Shown piece after piece: positions 46,693-62,626 of a DNA stretch of 64,000 nt. The translations under genes and the position numbers were made by a program. Each line of letters starts with the position of its first letter. Position 1 is the stretch's first letter. The DNA is taken from NCBI RefSeq assembly GCF_014646575.1, contig NZ_BMNN01000008.1, positions 1 through 64,000 on the forward strand, given 5' to 3'. Under the pieces are notes generated by a model, which saw nothing but the letters and a program-made list of their open reading frames with translations, was not told the origin of the DNA and ran no database searches. The DNA comes from Halopseudomonas pertucinogena. GTDB lineage: Bacteria > Pseudomonadota > Gammaproteobacteria > Pseudomonadales > Pseudomonadaceae.

Positions 46693-48039
46693 TCAGTCCG
46701 CGGCAAACATTTTGCGCACCTGCTCGGCGAGGGTCTCCGCTTCCCGGTTCACCAGCTCGGCATCCTGCCCTTCCACCATCACCCGGATGACCGGCTCGGT
46801 GCCCGACAGACGCAGCAGCACGCGGCCGGTATCGGCCAGCCTGCCCTCGGCTGCAGCCACTGCGGATTTCAGCTCGGGAGCCTCGAGCGGCGATTGGCCG
46901 TTGCTCTGATAGCGCACGTTGATCAGTTTCTGTGGACATTTGTTCATTCCCTGGCAGGCTTCGGCCAGGGTCTTGCCGGACATGCGCAGCGCCCGCAGCA
47001 CCTGCAGCGCGGCAATGATGCCGTCACCGGTGGTGGTGTGCTTGAGGCACACCAGATGGCCGGAGGATTCGCCGCCCAGATGCCAGCCACGCTGGTGCAG
47101 CTCGGCCATGACGTAGCGGTCGCCGACCTTGGCGCGGACAAAGGGAATGTCCCGCTCGCGCAGGGCCAGCTCGAGCCCCAGGTTGGTCATCAGGGTGCCG
47201 GCAACCCCACCTTCCAGCGCGCCGCGCTCATAGAGGTCGAGGGTCATGATGTAGAGCAGCTGATCACCGTCCACTTCGTTGCCTGCCGCATCGACCATCA
47301 TCACCCGGTCGCCGTCGCCGTCGAAGGCAATACCCAGGTCGGCCTTCTGCTCCACCACCGCCCTGCTCAGCGCCTTGAGGTGGGTGGAGCCCACCCCGTC
47401 GTTGATGTTGAGCCCGTCGGGGGTCACCCCGATGGTGCTGACGGTGGCACCGAGTTCGCGGAACACGCTGGGCGCCACCTTGTAGGTCGCCCCGTGGGCA
47501 CAGTCGAGGACGATCTTCATGCCCTTGAAGCTGGTACTGGTGGGCACACTGCTCTTGCAGAACTCGATGTACCGACCGGAGGCGTCCTCGACGCGCGCCA
47601 CCTTGCCCAGCAGGCTGGCTTCCACCAGCTCCATCGGCGAATCCACCAGCCGCTCGATCTCGTGTTCCAGCGAGTCGGCCAGCTTGGTCCCCTGGGCCGA
47701 GAAGAATTTGATGCCATTGTCGTAATGGGGATTATGCGAGGCGCTGATGACGATCCCGGCGTCGGCCTGGAAGGTACGCGTCAGATAAGCAATGGCCGGC
47801 GTGGGCATCGGACCGAGCAGCTGCACCTGGGCACCCGCCGCGGACAGACCCGCCTCCAGGGCGGATTCGAACATGTAACCGGAGATGCGCGTGTCCTTGC
47901 CTATGACTACCCGGCAGTGACCGTTGTTTCTGAAGGCCTTCCCCGCCGCCCAGCCGAGCTTGAGCATGAATTCCGGGGTGATGGGGTGAGTGCCGACAAG
48001 TCCTCGAATACCGTCGGTGCCAAAGTAGCGTTTTTCCAT
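46693..48039 (-). CDS. glmM: phosphoglucosamine mutase
   Basis: A 448-residue enzyme converting glucosamine-6-phosphate to glucosamine-1-phosphate for peptidoglycan and LPS precursors. The phospho-serine is Ser101 in [17 protein letters not shown], the magnesium loop is [13 protein letters not shown], and the sugar loop GGESSGHL is conserved. The ATG at 48039 ([13 protein letters not shown]) matches the family start; an upstream frame to 48072 is not conserved. folP lies 51 bases upstream on the same strand, as in E. coli. Confidence 0.97.
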   Translation of the reverse strand: MEKRYFGTDGIRGLVGTHPITPEFMLKLGWAAGKAFRNNGHCRVVIGKDTRISGYMFESALEAGLSAAGAQVQLLGPMPTPAIAYLTRTFQADAGIVISASHNPHYDNGIKFFSAQGTKLADSLEHEIERLVDSPMELVEASLLGKVARVEDASGRYIEFCKSSVPTSTSFKGMKIVLDCAHGATYKVAPSVFRELGATVSTIGVTPDGLNINDGVGSTHLKALSRAVVEQKADLGIAFDGDGDRVMMVDAAGNEVDGDQLLYIMTLDLYERGALEGGVAGTLMTNLGLELALRERDIPFVRAKVGDRYVMAELHQRGWHLGGESSGHLVCLKHTTTGDGIIAALQVLRALRMSGKTLAEACQGMNKCPQKLINVRYQSNGQSPLEAPELKSAVAAAEGRLADTGRVLLRLSGTEPVIRVMVEGQDAELVNREAETLAEQVRKMFAAD

Positions 48040-48090
48040 GTGTGAGTATCCTGACTCGATTATCGGGAGCAACCCGAAAGCGGTTATCTT

Positions 48091-48948
48091 CTAGCCCTGC
48101 TCCGCCGCCAGTACCGCTTCGGCCATGCGGACAGCGTCGACGGTTTCCGCGACGTCGTGCACCCTTATGATGCGTGCGCCCATGGTCACGGCCAGCGTCG
48201 CCAGCGCCAGGCCGCCCGCCAGACGCTGGTCGACCGGCCGATCCAGCGCCTGGCCTATCATGCTCTTGCGGGATACGCCGACCAGCAGCGGCAGATCAAG
48301 GGGCCGTACCTGCCGCATGGAGGCGAAGAGTTCCAGATTGTGCTGCAGGCTCTTGCCGAACCCGAAGCCCGGATCCAGAACCAGCCTGCTGCGTTCGATG
48401 CCGGCATCCAGACAGGCTTGGACCCGGAGCTCGAGGAAGGAGTTCACCTCGGCCAGCACCGAATCATATACCGGAGCCTGCTGCATGGTCTGCGGCTCGC
48501 CCTGCATGTGCATCAGACATACTGCCAGACCGGTGTCGACCGCCGCCTCCATCGCCCCCGGACGAAGCAGCGCGCGGATGTCATTGATCAGTCCGGCACC
48601 GACCCCGGCGGAACCGCGCATGACCTCGGGCGTGCTGGTGTCCACGGATACCACCGTATCGAATCGCGCCGTGATCGCTTCGACCATCGGCACTACCCGG
48701 TCGACCTCCTCCTGGACACTGACCAGGGCTGCACCGGGGCGCGTGGATTCGCCGCCGACATCGATGATGGTGGCACCGGCGGCGAGCATCTGCTCGACGC
48801 GCTGGAGCGCGGTATCCATCCGATTGTAGCGACCGCCGTCGGAGAAGGAGTCAGGGGTGATATTGAGGATACCCATGATCTGGGTACGGGAAAGGTCGAG
48901 CTCCCGGTTGCCGCAGGGCAGCCGGGAGTTATTGCGATCAGTGTTCAT
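48091..48948 (-). CDS. folP: dihydropteroate synthase
   Basis: A 285-residue TIM-barrel enzyme joining the pterin pyrophosphate and p-aminobenzoate in folate synthesis; it is the sulfonamide target. Motifs: MGILNITPDSFSDGGRY, DVGGESTRPGA, LDPGFGFGKSLQHN and LVGVSRKSMIG. The start at 48948 is seven bases past the ftsH stop and fits the E. coli ftsH-folP-glmM order. The longer open frame upstream lies inside ftsH and is not credible. Confidence 0.96.
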   Translation of the reverse strand: MNTDRNNSRLPCGNRELDLSRTQIMGILNITPDSFSDGGRYNRMDTALQRVEQMLAAGATIIDVGGESTRPGAALVSVQEEVDRVVPMVEAITARFDTVVSVDTSTPEVMRGSAGVGAGLINDIRALLRPGAMEAAVDTGLAVCLMHMQGEPQTMQQAPVYDSVLAEVNSFLELRVQACLDAGIERSRLVLDPGFGFGKSLQHNLELFASMRQVRPLDLPLLVGVSRKSMIGQALDRPVDQRLAGGLALATLAVTMGARIIRVHDVAETVDAVRMAEAVLAAEQG

Positions 48949-48955
48949 CCGGGAC

Positions 48956-50893
48956 TCAGTGCTCGCCAGCGGGCCCGCCAATGATGCCGTCATCGCGAGG
49001 CTTGTCCCTTGCATCGGCCGGGTCGTCGCTGGTAGAAGCGGCAGCCCCCGGACCGCGGCGGTCGTCATCGGTCCAGCCCTTGGGCTCGCGCACCGGCTTG
49101 CCGGCCATGATGTCATTGATCTGGTCGAGGTCGATGGTTTCATACTTCATCAGCGCCTCGGCCATCACGTCCAGCTTGTCGCGGTTTTCCTCGAGGATGC
49201 GCTTGGCGGTGTCGTAGCACTCGTCGATGATCCGGCGCACCTCCTCGTCGATCATGCGGGCGGTTTCAGCCGACACGTTGGACGCCTGCGAGCCGGCACT
49301 GCGACCCAGGAACACCTCACCCTCTTCCTCCGCATACATCAGCGGACCGAGCCTTTCCGACAGGCCCCATTTGGTCACCATGTTCTTGGCCAGCTGGGTG
49401 GCGCGCATGATGTCGTTGGAAGCGCCGGTGGTCACGCCGTCGAAGCCCAGCGTCATCTCTTCGGCGATACGGCCACCGAACAGCGAACAGATCTGGCTGG
49501 TGAGCGCACGCTTGGACAGACTGTAACGATCCTCCTCCGGCAGGAACATGGTCACGCCCAGGGCGCGACCGCGGGGAATGATCGATACCTTGTACACCGG
49601 GTCGTGTTCCGGCACCAGGCGGCCCACGATGGCATGACCCGACTCGTGATAGGCGGTATTGAGCTTCTCCTTCTCGGACATGACCATGGACTTGCGCTCG
49701 GCGCCCATCATGATCTTGTCCTTGGCCAGCTCGAACTCGTTCATTTCGACCACGCGCTTGCCGGCACGGGCAGCGAACAGCGACGCCTCGTTCACCAGGT
49801 TGGCCAGATCGGCGCCGGAGAAGCCGGGGGTACCCCGGGCAATCGAGGACGGCACCACGTCGTCACCCAGCGGCACCTTGCGCATGTGTACCTTGAGGAT
49901 CTGCTCGCGACCACGGATGTCCGGCAGACCGACCACCACCTGGCGATCGAAGCGGCCCGGACGCAGCAGTGCCGGATCGAGCACGTCGGGGCGGTTGGTG
50001 GCAGCGACGACGATGATGCCGTCATTGGCCTCGAAACCGTCCATTTCGACCAGCAGCTGGTTCAGGGTCTGCTCGCGCTCGTCGTGACCGCCGCCCAGAC
50101 CGGCGCCACGGTGACGACCGACGGCATCGATCTCGTCGATGAAGATGATGCAGGGCGCATGCTTCTTCGCCTGCTCGAACATGTCGCGCACCCGGCTGGC
50201 ACCGACGCCGACAAACATCTCGACAAAGTCGGAGCCGGAAATGGTGAAGAACGGCACCTTGGCCTCACCCGCCACGGCCTTGGCCAGCAGCGTTTTACCG
50301 GTACCGGGCTGACCGACCATCAGCACACCGCGGGGGATATGACCGCCGAGGCGCTGGAATTTGCCCGGGTCACGCAGGAATTCGACCAGCTCGGCGACTT
50401 CCTCCTTGGCCTCGTCACAGCCGGCCACATCGGCAAAGGTGGTCTTGACCTGGTCCTCGGACAGCATGCGCGCCTTGCTCTTGCCAAAGCTCATCGGGCC
50501 GCCCCGGCCGCCGCCACCGCCCTGCATCTGGCGCATGAAGAACATGAAGATGGCGATGATGATCAGGATCGGGAAACTGGCGATCAGCAGCTGGGTCCAG
50601 ATACTCTGGCGCTCCGGCTGCTTGCCTTCGACGACCACGTTGTTCTCCAGCAGATCGCCGATCAGGCCATTGTCCTGAATCGCCGGCCGGATGGTCTTGA
50701 AGCTCTCGCCGTCGCGGCGCTGACCGGTGATCACGAAGCCGTCCACGGTCACCCGTTCGACCTGGCGATCATTCACCAGCTCGAGAAATTCGGTGTAGTT
50801 CATCGTGCGGGGCTCTGCCGGACTGTTGAAGTTGTTCATCACAGTCACCAGCACTGCAGCAATGATCAACCACAGGATGAGGTTTTTCGCCAT
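48956..50893 (-). CDS. ftsH: ATP-dependent zinc metalloprotease FtsH
   Basis: A 645-residue inner-membrane AAA+ protease. Two membrane helices (about 4-22 and 100-120) flank a periplasmic domain. The AAA module has Walker A GQPGTGKT, Walker B IIFIDEID and the SRH region [19 protein letters not shown]. The zinc site HESGH is in [13 protein letters not shown], with a glycine/serine-rich tail at the end. Known substrates include LpxC, sigma32 and SsrA-tagged membrane proteins. The conserved ATG at 50893 is used; a hairpin GCCCCG/CGGGGC (50917-50936) lies just before it. Confidence 0.97.
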   Translation of the reverse strand: MAKNLILWLIIAAVLVTVMNNFNSPAEPRTMNYTEFLELVNDRQVERVTVDGFVITGQRRDGESFKTIRPAIQDNGLIGDLLENNVVVEGKQPERQSIWTQLLIASFPILIIIAIFMFFMRQMQGGGGGRGGPMSFGKSKARMLSEDQVKTTFADVAGCDEAKEEVAELVEFLRDPGKFQRLGGHIPRGVLMVGQPGTGKTLLAKAVAGEAKVPFFTISGSDFVEMFVGVGASRVRDMFEQAKKHAPCIIFIDEIDAVGRHRGAGLGGGHDEREQTLNQLLVEMDGFEANDGIIVVAATNRPDVLDPALLRPGRFDRQVVVGLPDIRGREQILKVHMRKVPLGDDVVPSSIARGTPGFSGADLANLVNEASLFAARAGKRVVEMNEFELAKDKIMMGAERKSMVMSEKEKLNTAYHESGHAIVGRLVPEHDPVYKVSIIPRGRALGVTMFLPEEDRYSLSKRALTSQICSLFGGRIAEEMTLGFDGVTTGASNDIMRATQLAKNMVTKWGLSERLGPLMYAEEEGEVFLGRSAGSQASNVSAETARMIDEEVRRIIDECYDTAKRILEENRDKLDVMAEALMKYETIDLDQINDIMAGKPVREPKGWTDDDRRGPGAAASTSDDPADARDKPRDDGIIGGPAGEH

Positions 50894-51031
50894 GTCGTTC
50901 AAATCGCTATCCTCTTGCCCCGTAATTCGCCGGGGCATGGCTGTATTCGTCTGTTGATTAGACCTGTCTACCTTACACCAGATTCCGCCGGCTCGGCAGT
51001 TTCAGCTGTGTAACGCCCTGTGTCATCCTGA

Positions 51032-51658
51032 TCATTGTCCGGGCCTGAAGCCCTTGCCCAGCAGATAGGTTTCCCTTGACCTGTCCCGCGATGCCCCCGG
51101 CTTGCGGGTAACGATCTTGTCGAACCGGCCGCGCATTTCCCGGAAGTATTCATCAAAGCCTTCGCCATGGAAGACCTTGATCAGAAAGTCTCCGCCCGGG
51201 CGCAGTACCCGCGCGGCCATATCCAGCGCCAGTTCGCACAGATACATGGCCCGCGGCTGGTCCACCGCAGGTGTACCACTCATGTTGGGGGCCATATCGG
51301 AAATAACAAGGTCAACCGGCTGATCACCGATGGCGGCAAGGATCGCCTCGAACACCTCATCCTCGGTGAAATCACCCTGGATGAAGGTGACGTCGGCTAT
51401 GGAGTCCATCGGCAGGATGTCCGAGGCGATGATGCGGCCCTTCTCGCCGATCAGCCGGCTGGCCACCTGTGACCAGCCGCCCGGCGCGGAGCCGAGGTCC
51501 AGCACCGTCATGCCCGGCTTCATGAGGCGGTCCTTCTCCTGGATCTCCAGCAGCTTGTAGCTGGCTCGGGAGCGGTAACCGTCCTTCTGCGCCTTCTTCA
51601 CATAGGGGTCATCGAAATGTTCTTTCAGCCAGCCCTTGCTGGTCTTTGATCTTGCCAC
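51032..51658 (-). CDS. rlmE: 23S rRNA (uridine(2552)-2'-O)-methyltransferase
   Basis: A 208-residue FtsJ/RrmJ methyltransferase that modifies the A-loop of 23S rRNA. SAM-binding [14 protein letters not shown], acidic DFTE and [11 protein letters not shown], and the catalytic lysine in [11 protein letters not shown] are visible. The start is a GTG at 51658 ([11 protein letters not shown]) with GAGG six bases upstream. It precedes ftsH on the same strand and is divergent from yhbY. It is often heat-shock induced in E. coli; I see no clear sigma32 site in the 88-base gap. Confidence 0.95.
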   Translation of the reverse strand: MARSKTSKGWLKEHFDDPYVKKAQKDGYRSRASYKLLEIQEKDRLMKPGMTVLDLGSAPGGWSQVASRLIGEKGRIIASDILPMDSIADVTFIQGDFTEDEVFEAILAAIGDQPVDLVISDMAPNMSGTPAVDQPRAMYLCELALDMAARVLRPGGDFLIKVFHGEGFDEYFREMRGRFDKIVTRKPGASRDRSRETYLLGKGFRPGQ

Positions 51659-51746
51659 GGAATACCTCATGCAGCGGATCGCGCCGCCGGTTATACTAGC
51701 GCTCTTCAGCCAAGAACACTCACGAAACAGGAATCACCCGAACATT

Positions 51747-52061
51747 ATGGCGCTCAGCTCTGAACAGAAGAAGGCCTTCAAACGCATCGGCCACCATCTC
51801 AAGCCTGTGGTCATGGTCAGCGAGAACGGCATCACCGAAGGCGTGCTCGCCGAGTTGAACCGCGCCCTCGACGATCACGAGCTGATCAAGATCCGAGTCT
51901 CAGCGGGTGATCGCGAGGCCAAGCAGGAGCTGATCACGGAAATCTGTGCAGCCAGCAAGGCCGAACTGGTGCAGGTGATCGGCAAGATGGCGATCCTGCT
52001 GCGCCGCAACAAGACCCCCAACGCCAACCTCTCCAACCTGGTGCGTTACAAGGACTTCTGA
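51747..52061 (+). CDS. yhbY: YhbY family RNA-binding protein (CRS1-YhbY domain)
   Basis: A 104-residue single CRM-domain protein associated with pre-50S particles in E. coli. The GxxG-type loop and core are present (MALSSEQKKAFKRIGHHLKPVVMVSENGITEGVLAELNRALDDHELIKIRVSAGDREAKQEL). The ribosome site is weak (AGGAA 13 bases upstream). A -10-like TATACT lies about 55 bases before the start. It is the only rightward gene in this stretch; its end overlaps the convergent membrane-protein gene by 16 bases. Confidence 0.93.
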   Translation: MALSSEQKKAFKRIGHHLKPVVMVSENGITEGVLAELNRALDDHELIKIRVSAGDREAKQELITEICAASKAELVQVIGKMAILLRRNKTPNANLSNLVRYKDF

Positions 52062-52489
52062 GCCGGACGCACTGTCTCCTCGTCCGGTCGCGGCTGAAGT
52101 ATGAGCACGAGACCGGCAAAGGCCAGTACCAGATAGCTGAACAGTTGCCAGTACGGACCATTGGTCAGCGAGCCCACCAGATAGAACGCTGCCGCGGCAA
52201 CCAGCACCAGCAGCAGCATCTGACCCCGCAGGTCGTGCCAGATCGGCCGCCGCAGAACCAGCCAGGCCAGCAGACACTGCAGGGCGACACAGACTGCGGC
52301 AAAGCCGACGACGACCGGGCGCATGAAGGCGCCGATCTCGTCGATCAGTATCGGCGCCAGGCCAAAGCGCTCCAGCGCCGGCAACAGCACGAAATGCAGC
52401 ATCCAGGCCCCGCCGACCCAGAGGGTCTGGGCGAGCTGCCAGGCTACTCGTCCGCTGCGTACAGCGGGCAGAGCGCCTGCTGGATTCAC
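52046..52489 (-). CDS. DUF4149-like integral membrane protein
   Basis: A 147-residue protein with four hydrophobic segments (around residues 18-40, 52-77, 85-108 and 113-133) and a charged cytoplasmic tail. A protein of this type stands between greA and yhbY in other pseudomonads; its function is unknown. The GTG start overlaps the greA stop codon by four bases (GTGA), so translation is coupled to greA. Confidence 0.75.
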   Translation of the reverse strand: MNPAGALPAVRSGRVAWQLAQTLWVGGAWMLHFVLLPALERFGLAPILIDEIGAFMRPVVVGFAAVCVALQCLLAWLVLRRPIWHDLRGQMLLLVLVAAAAFYLVGSLTNGPYWQLFSYLVLAFAGLVLILQPRPDEETVRPAQKSL

Positions 52490-52959
52490 AGGTGCTGCAC
52501 CTCGATGATTTCGTACTCCACCACCCCGCCGGGTGTGCGTACGGCAACGATCTCGCCCTCTTCCTTGCCGATCAGCGCGCGGGCAATGGGCGAGGTCACG
52601 GAAATCTTGCCCTCCTTGATCTCGGCCTCATCCTCACCGACGATCTGATACTTCACCTCTTCGTCGCTGTCCACGTTGGCGATGGTGACCGTGGTGCCGA
52701 AGATGACCTTGCCGCTGTAGGGAATGGTCGTCACGTCTATCACCTGGGCCGCCGCCAGGCGCCCCTCGATGTCACTGATGCGCGCCTCAACCATGCCCTG
52801 CTGTTCGCGGGCGGCATGGTATTCGGCGTTTTCCTTCAGGTCACCCAGCTCGCGTGCCTCGGCGATGGCTTCGGTGATCTGCGGGCGCATGACGGTTTTC
52901 AGATGCCTGAGCTCGTCTTCCAGGGCCTGAGCGCCCGCTTTGGTCATGGGGTACTTCAT
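52486..52959 (-). CDS. greA: transcription elongation factor GreA
   Basis: A 157-residue factor that stimulates transcript cleavage by stalled RNA polymerase. The N-terminal coiled coil carries the acidic tip in [18 protein letters not shown], and the C-terminal FKBP-like domain has [25 protein letters not shown]. The ATG at 52959 (MKYPMT) has GAGAG nine bases upstream and matches homologues; an ATG two codons earlier overlaps the carB stop. It follows carB with an overlap or near overlap. Confidence 0.95.
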   Translation of the reverse strand: MKYPMTKAGAQALEDELRHLKTVMRPQITEAIAEARELGDLKENAEYHAAREQQGMVEARISDIEGRLAAAQVIDVTTIPYSGKVIFGTTVTIANVDSDEEVKYQIVGEDEAEIKEGKISVTSPIARALIGKEEGEIVAVRTPGGVVEYEIIEVQHL

Positions 52960-52961
52960 GT

Positions 52962-56177
<3,216 letters not shown>

Positions 56178-56209
56178 AAGTGCTTTTGATCCTTGGATAT
56201 TCCGGTGAT

Positions 56210-57346
56210 TCAGGCGCGCTTGGTCATGGCTGCGATGAAACGCTCGAACAGCGGGGCCACGTCACCCGGGCCGGGACTGGCCTCCGGGTGCCCCTGGAAA
56301 CTGAACGCGTCCTTGCCGATCAACTCGATTCCCTGCAGGGTGCCGTCGAACAGTGATTTGTAGGTAGCCCGGACGTTGGCCGGCAGGGTCGCCTCGTCCA
56401 CCGCGAAACCGTGATTCTGGCTGGTGATCATCACCTCTCCGGTGATCAGATCCTGCACCGGATGGTTCGCGCCGTGGTGCCCGCTCGGCATCTTCACGGT
56501 CTGCGCGCCGGCCGCCAGTGCCAGCAGTTGATGCCCCAGACAGATTCCGAGGATCGGAGTATCGGTCTCCAGCAGTTCACGGATGGCGGTAATGGCGTAG
56601 TCACAGGGGGCCGGATCGCCGGGACCGTTAGCCAGCAGCACACCATCGGGATTCAGTGCCAGCACCTCTGCGGCAGTGGTCTGCGCCGGCACCACAGTCA
56701 GGCGGCAACCGCGGGCAACCAGCATGCGCAGGATGTTGTACTTGACGCCGTAGTCGTACACCACGACATGGTGGGGCAGCTCGGCAGGGTCGATCTCAGG
56801 GTAGCTGTCGGTGGCCAGATCCCAGGTGCTCTGGCGCCATTCGTAGGGCTGCTTCACGCTGACCTCTCTGGCAAGGTCCATGCCCTTGAGTCCGGCAAAC
56901 CCGCGCGCCAGTTCCAGCGCCTTCTCTTCGCTGGCGTCCGCGCCCGCCATGATGCAGCCATTCTGCGAGCCCTTCTCGCGCAGGATGCGCGTCAGCCGGC
57001 GCGTATCCACCTCGGCAATGGCAACGGTACCGTTCTCCCGAAGATATTCGTCCAGCGGCTGGCGGTTGCGCCAGTTGGAAGCCACCAGCGGCAGGTCCCG
57101 GATGATCATCCCCGCTGCCCATACGCGGTCGGATTCGGCGTCCAGCGGCGTGGTGCCGGTATTGCCGATGTGAGGATAGGTCAGCGTCACTATCTGGCGT
57201 GCATAGGATGGATCGGTAAGGATCTCCTGGTAACCGGTCATGGCCGTATTGAAGACGACCTCGCCGACGCTGTGGCCGTCGGCGCCGATAGCTACACCCC
57301 GGAAAATACTGCCGTCGGCGAGAGCAAGAATGGCGGGCTGGGACAA
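56210..57346 (-). CDS. carA: carbamoyl-phosphate synthase, small (glutaminase) subunit
   Basis: A 378-residue glutamine amidotransferase supplying ammonia to CarB. The class I triad is Cys in [14 protein letters not shown] and His/Glu in [10 protein letters not shown]. The N-terminal domain begins [21 protein letters not shown]. The start is a TTG at 57346, supported by GGAGG five bases upstream and by the length of homologues; an ATG at 57424 would add 26 non-conserved residues. A 130-base leader precedes it, in which P. aeruginosa carries pyrimidine control. Confidence 0.96.
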   Translation of the reverse strand: MSQPAILALADGSIFRGVAIGADGHSVGEVVFNTAMTGYQEILTDPSYARQIVTLTYPHIGNTGTTPLDAESDRVWAAGMIIRDLPLVASNWRNRQPLDEYLRENGTVAIAEVDTRRLTRILREKGSQNGCIMAGADASEEKALELARGFAGLKGMDLAREVSVKQPYEWRQSTWDLATDSYPEIDPAELPHHVVVYDYGVKYNILRMLVARGCRLTVVPAQTTAAEVLALNPDGVLLANGPGDPAPCDYAITAIRELLETDTPILGICLGHQLLALAAGAQTVKMPSGHHGANHPVQDLITGEVMITSQNHGFAVDEATLPANVRATYKSLFDGTLQGIELIGKDAFSFQGHPEASPGPGDVAPLFERFIAAMTKRA

Positions 57347-57477
57347 GAAAACCTCCGAAAGACTGACACGTTTTTGCCGAACGCGGGCTGCACAAAAGCG
57401 GGAATGATGTGGCTTCCACTTCACCCCACTGCAAAGGCATTGTCAGATACGCGCTGAGATAGACAGATTAGCCCGAC

Positions 57478-57506
57478 ATTTTACCGGTTTGATCAGTAAA
57501 TATCCA
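57478..57506 (-). promoter_or_regulatory. putative carAB promoter
   Basis: A -35 TGGATA (57501-57506), a 17-bp spacer and a -10 TAAAAT (57478-57483) read toward carA, leaving a leader of about 125 bases. I do not see a clear ArgR box pair. Confidence 0.45.
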
Positions 57507-57653
57507 CACCGACCATCCACTTGAGCGCGCCGGCCGGACAGCTTTCCGATCTGTTTCATAATCCCGGCGAACGTGTTAAAACTGCAACTGGATCACATTT
57601 CCTGGCCAGCCGGAGGATGGGGAACCTCCTGGTTGCAGTCCTCCGGGCACGGG

Positions 57654-57670
57654 AACAACAAAAAGAACAG
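57654..57670 (+). promoter_or_regulatory. Crc/Hfq-type CA motif upstream of the exported-protein gene
   Basis: AACAACAAAAAGAAC (57654-57668) contains two overlapping AAnAAnAA matches and runs into the presumed Shine-Dalgarno AGGGA, about ten bases before the ATG at 57683. A -10-like CATAAT (57557-57562) preceded by CGGACA at 16 bp is a possible promoter further upstream. Confidence 0.5.
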
Positions 57671-57682
57671 GGACTTCGAACA

Positions 57683-58447
57683 ATGAAAACCTACCTAGAG
57701 TACGCAAAGTACATGCTTGCGCTGGCACTTCTCGGCCTCGCCACCCAGGCCCACGCCAGCGCTCAGCTGGCCCAGACGCTGCACGAGCTGCGCAGCGAAG
57801 GTTACCGCGCCGCCACCTACCTGCTGATCGACAACAACCTCTATGAACGCGTCCGCGAGCCGGGCAATCGCGAGGCCTACAACGACGCGCTGGGGAACAT
57901 GGATCGACTGTTGCGTGGCCTGGACAACCCGAGCGACCTGCGCGGCCCGTACTCCCAGTTCGTTCGTCTGATCCGGGAACTGGAAACCCAGACCGAAGAC
58001 GAGGCGCATTATCACCTGGCAACCGTGAACCGGATCATGATGGCGCATGCCGAAATGGACAAGGCGATTGCCGCACAGTACGGCCAGGCGGCCGGCCAGA
58101 TCGACGAGAAGCTCAAGACCCTGCATCAGCAGAGCCTCGAGACCAGCCAGATTCTGCTGCTCTATCAGAACAACATGTTCAGCTCAATCGGCGTGTATTT
58201 CATGGAAACCAGCGAAGGCATCTTCCGCAGCATGGACGCCAGCCTGACGGCCAGAGCCGAGGTGCTCAAGGGCCTGCTCCCCGAACTGTCCTCCACCCTG
58301 CAGGACCTGGACAAGCAGTACGGGTTCATTCAACCACGTCTGCTGGATCACCACACCGACTGGGTGCCGACCATTGCGGCGTTTTATCTGCTGCGCAATA
58401 CCGAAACGCTCAACAAGCTGGCGCGGGCTCAGGCGCAACAGGGCTAG
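57683..58447 (+). CDS. exported alpha-helical protein of unknown function
   Basis: A 254-residue protein with a Sec signal peptide (MKTYLEYAKYMLALALLGLATQAHA, cut after AHA) and a mature part predicted to be almost all helix, rich in Leu, Gln and charged residues and without cysteines. The helical heptad-like pattern recalls periplasmic four-helix-bundle sensory domains, but no transmembrane segment or signalling domain follows. I do not recognise the family. It stands alone on the plus strand between carA and dapB, two genes that are adjacent in P. aeruginosa, so it looks like a lineage-specific insertion. A terminator follows. Confidence 0.75.
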   Translation: MKTYLEYAKYMLALALLGLATQAHASAQLAQTLHELRSEGYRAATYLLIDNNLYERVREPGNREAYNDALGNMDRLLRGLDNPSDLRGPYSQFVRLIRELETQTEDEAHYHLATVNRIMMAHAEMDKAIAAQYGQAAGQIDEKLKTLHQQSLETSQILLLYQNNMFSSIGVYFMETSEGIFRSMDASLTARAEVLKGLLPELSSTLQDLDKQYGFIQPRLLDHHTDWVPTIAAFYLLRNTETLNKLARAQAQQG

Positions 58448-58528
58448 AGCGTCCAGGGAGATCGGGACTCTCGGGAGACTGCGCCCTGTGGTTTCCCGGC
58501 ACCCCCTCCCCCGGCGTAGAGCTCAAAT

Positions 58529-58561
58529 AAAAACCCGGCGCCTCTCGGCAGCCGGGTTTTT
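58529..58561. terminator. bidirectional terminator between the exported-protein gene and dapB
   Basis: AAAAACCCGGC pairs with GCCGGGTTTTT around an 11-base loop. It can stop the rightward gene ending at 58447 and the leftward dapB transcript on the other strand. Confidence 0.88.
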
Positions 58562-58575
58562 GATTACAGCTGATG

Positions 58576-60524
<1,949 letters not shown>

Positions 60525-60560
60525 ACATTCTGTTCCTTTGGAAAGTCCTACGGCACAAAC

Positions 60561-60589
60561 GGCAACGCGGGAATGACTCCCGCGTTGCC
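60561..60589 (-). other. dnaK-dnaJ intergenic hairpin
   Basis: An 11-base perfect inverted repeat GGCAACGCGGG/CCCGCGTTGCC with a seven-base loop lacks a following U tract. It may lower expression of dnaJ relative to dnaK or protect the dnaK mRNA 3' end. Confidence 0.55.
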
Positions 60590-60640
60590 CTGCCGTACCG
60601 TGTCCGGGCCCGGATCATGCCAGGCCCAGTCACCCAAGGA

Positions 60641-62560
60641 CTACTTGTTGTTGTCCTTGACCTCTTCGAACTCGGCGTCGACCACGTCATCGGCATCGGC
60701 CTTGCTCTCTCCGGCATTGGCCTGAGCGTCACCCTGGGCGGCCTGCTCCTCGTACATCTTCTGCACAACCGGAGCGGAGGCTTCGGACAGGGCATTGATC
60801 TTCGCTTCGATCTCCGCCTTGTCGTCACCCTTGACCGCTTCTTCCAGTTCGCTCAGCGCCTTCTCGATCGCCGCCTTCTGCTCCTCGGTGGCCTTGTCAC
60901 CGGCCTCGGTCAGCGTCTTGCGGGTCGCGTGAACCAGCTGGTCGCCCTGGTTGCGGATGTTCACCAGCTCCTCGAACTTGCGGTCTTCCTCGGCGTTGGC
61001 CTCGGCATCGCGCACCATCTGCTCGATTTCCTCGTCACTCAGACCGGAGTTGGCCTTGATCACGATCGACTGCTGCTTGCCGGTGGCCTTATCTTTCGCG
61101 GACACGTTGAGGATGCCGTTGGCGTCGATGTCAAAGCTGACCTCGATCTGCGGTACGCCACGCTGCGCCGGCGGAATGTCAGCCAGGTCAAAACGACCCA
61201 GCGACTTGTTCTGCGACGCCTGCTTGCGCTCACCCTGCAGCACGTGAATGGTCACGGCGGTCTGGTTGTCCTCGGCGGTGGAGAACACCTGCGACTTCTT
61301 GGTCGGGATGGTGGTGTTCTTCTCGATCAGCGCAGTCATCACGCCGCCCATGGTCTCGATACCCAGCGACAGCGGGGTCACGTCCAGCAGCAGTACGTCC
61401 TTCACGTCACCGGCCAGTACCGCACCCTGGATGGCTGCGCCGACTGCCACGGCCTCATCCGGGTTGACGTCCTTGCGCGACTCCTTGCTGAAGAACTCGG
61501 CAACGGTCTGCTGTACCAGCGGCATGCGGGTCTGACCACCAACCAGAATCACTTCGTTGATCTCGGAAACGTCCAGACCGGCGTCCTGCATGGCGATGCG
61601 GCAGGGCTCGATACTGCGCTTGACCAGGTCCTCGACCAGCGATTCCAGCTTGGCGCGGGTCACCTTGACCTGCAGGTGCTTGGGACCAGTAGCGTCAGCA
61701 GTGATGTACGGCAGGTTGACCTCGGTCTGCTGGCTGGAGGACAGCTCGATCTTCGCTTTCTCCGCCGCTTCCTTCAGGCGCTGCAGAGCAAGCGGGTCGT
61801 TGTGCAGGTCAACCCCGTTTTCCTTCTTGAACTCGTCGGCCAGATAGTCGATCAGGCGCATGTCGAAGTCTTCACCGCCGAGGAAGGTATCCCCGTTGGT
61901 GGCCAGCACTTCGAACTGGTGCTCGCCATCCACTTCGGCAATCTCGATCACCGACACGTCGAAGGTACCGCCACCCAGGTCATACACGACTACGGTGGAG
62001 TCGCCCCGGGCCTTGTCCATGCCATAGGCCAGCGCCGCTGCGGTCGGCTCGTTGATGATCCGCTTGACGTCCAGACCGGCGATACGGCCGGCGTCCTTGG
62101 TCGCCTGGCGCTGACTGTCGTTGAAGTAGGCCGGAACGGTGATGACCGCCTCGGTCACGGACTCGCCCAGATAATCCTCGGCGGTCTTCTTCATCTTCTT
62201 CAGGACTTCCGCGGAAATCTGCGGCGGCGCCATCTTCTCGCCCTTGGCCTCGACCCAGGCGTCGCCGTTATCGGCCTTGACGATCTTGTAGGGCACCAGC
62301 TTGATGTCCTTCTGTACCACGTCCTCGTCAAAGCGGCGACCGATCAGACGCTTGACCGCATACAGGGTGTTCTGCGGGTTGGTGACCGACTGGCGCTTGG
62401 CCGACTGGCCTACCAGGGTCTCGCCATCATTGGTGTAGGCGACGATGGACGGAGTGGTACGACCGCCCTCTGCGTTTTCGATGACTCTGGCGGTACCATT
62501 CTCCATTACTGCGACGCAGGAGTTGGTGGTCCCCAGGTCGATACCGATAATCTTACCCAT
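60641..62560 (-). CDS. dnaK: molecular chaperone DnaK (Hsp70)
   Basis: A 639-residue Hsp70. The ATPase domain begins [17 protein letters not shown] and contains [15 protein letters not shown] and [13 protein letters not shown] substrate-binding beta domain (about 390-505) and helical lid follow, and the tail ends [16 protein letters not shown]. It works with DnaJ and GrpE encoded next to it. A sigma32 promoter overlapping the end of grpE drives it directly. Confidence 0.98.
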   Translation of the reverse strand: MGKIIGIDLGTTNSCVAVMENGTARVIENAEGGRTTPSIVAYTNDGETLVGQSAKRQSVTNPQNTLYAVKRLIGRRFDEDVVQKDIKLVPYKIVKADNGDAWVEAKGEKMAPPQISAEVLKKMKKTAEDYLGESVTEAVITVPAYFNDSQRQATKDAGRIAGLDVKRIINEPTAAALAYGMDKARGDSTVVVYDLGGGTFDVSVIEIAEVDGEHQFEVLATNGDTFLGGEDFDMRLIDYLADEFKKENGVDLHNDPLALQRLKEAAEKAKIELSSSQQTEVNLPYITADATGPKHLQVKVTRAKLESLVEDLVKRSIEPCRIAMQDAGLDVSEINEVILVGGQTRMPLVQQTVAEFFSKESRKDVNPDEAVAVGAAIQGAVLAGDVKDVLLLDVTPLSLGIETMGGVMTALIEKNTTIPTKKSQVFSTAEDNQTAVTIHVLQGERKQASQNKSLGRFDLADIPPAQRGVPQIEVSFDIDANGILNVSAKDKATGKQQSIVIKANSGLSDEEIEQMVRDAEANAEEDRKFEELVNIRNQGDQLVHATRKTLTEAGDKATEEQKAAIEKALSELEEAVKGDDKAEIEAKINALSEASAPVVQKMYEEQAAQGDAQANAGESKADADDVVDAEFEEVKDNNK

Positions 62561-62626
62561 GTGCTATCTCTCCGAATGTGCCCGCCGCTGGTTGACCGCG
62601 GCGCTGTTCAATCTCTGATGTCCCTT

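Noticed and set aside
57347-57440. carA leader peptide ([12 protein letters not shown]...)
   Set aside because: The frame runs on deep into carA, lacks a convincing ribosome site and cannot be told from chance.
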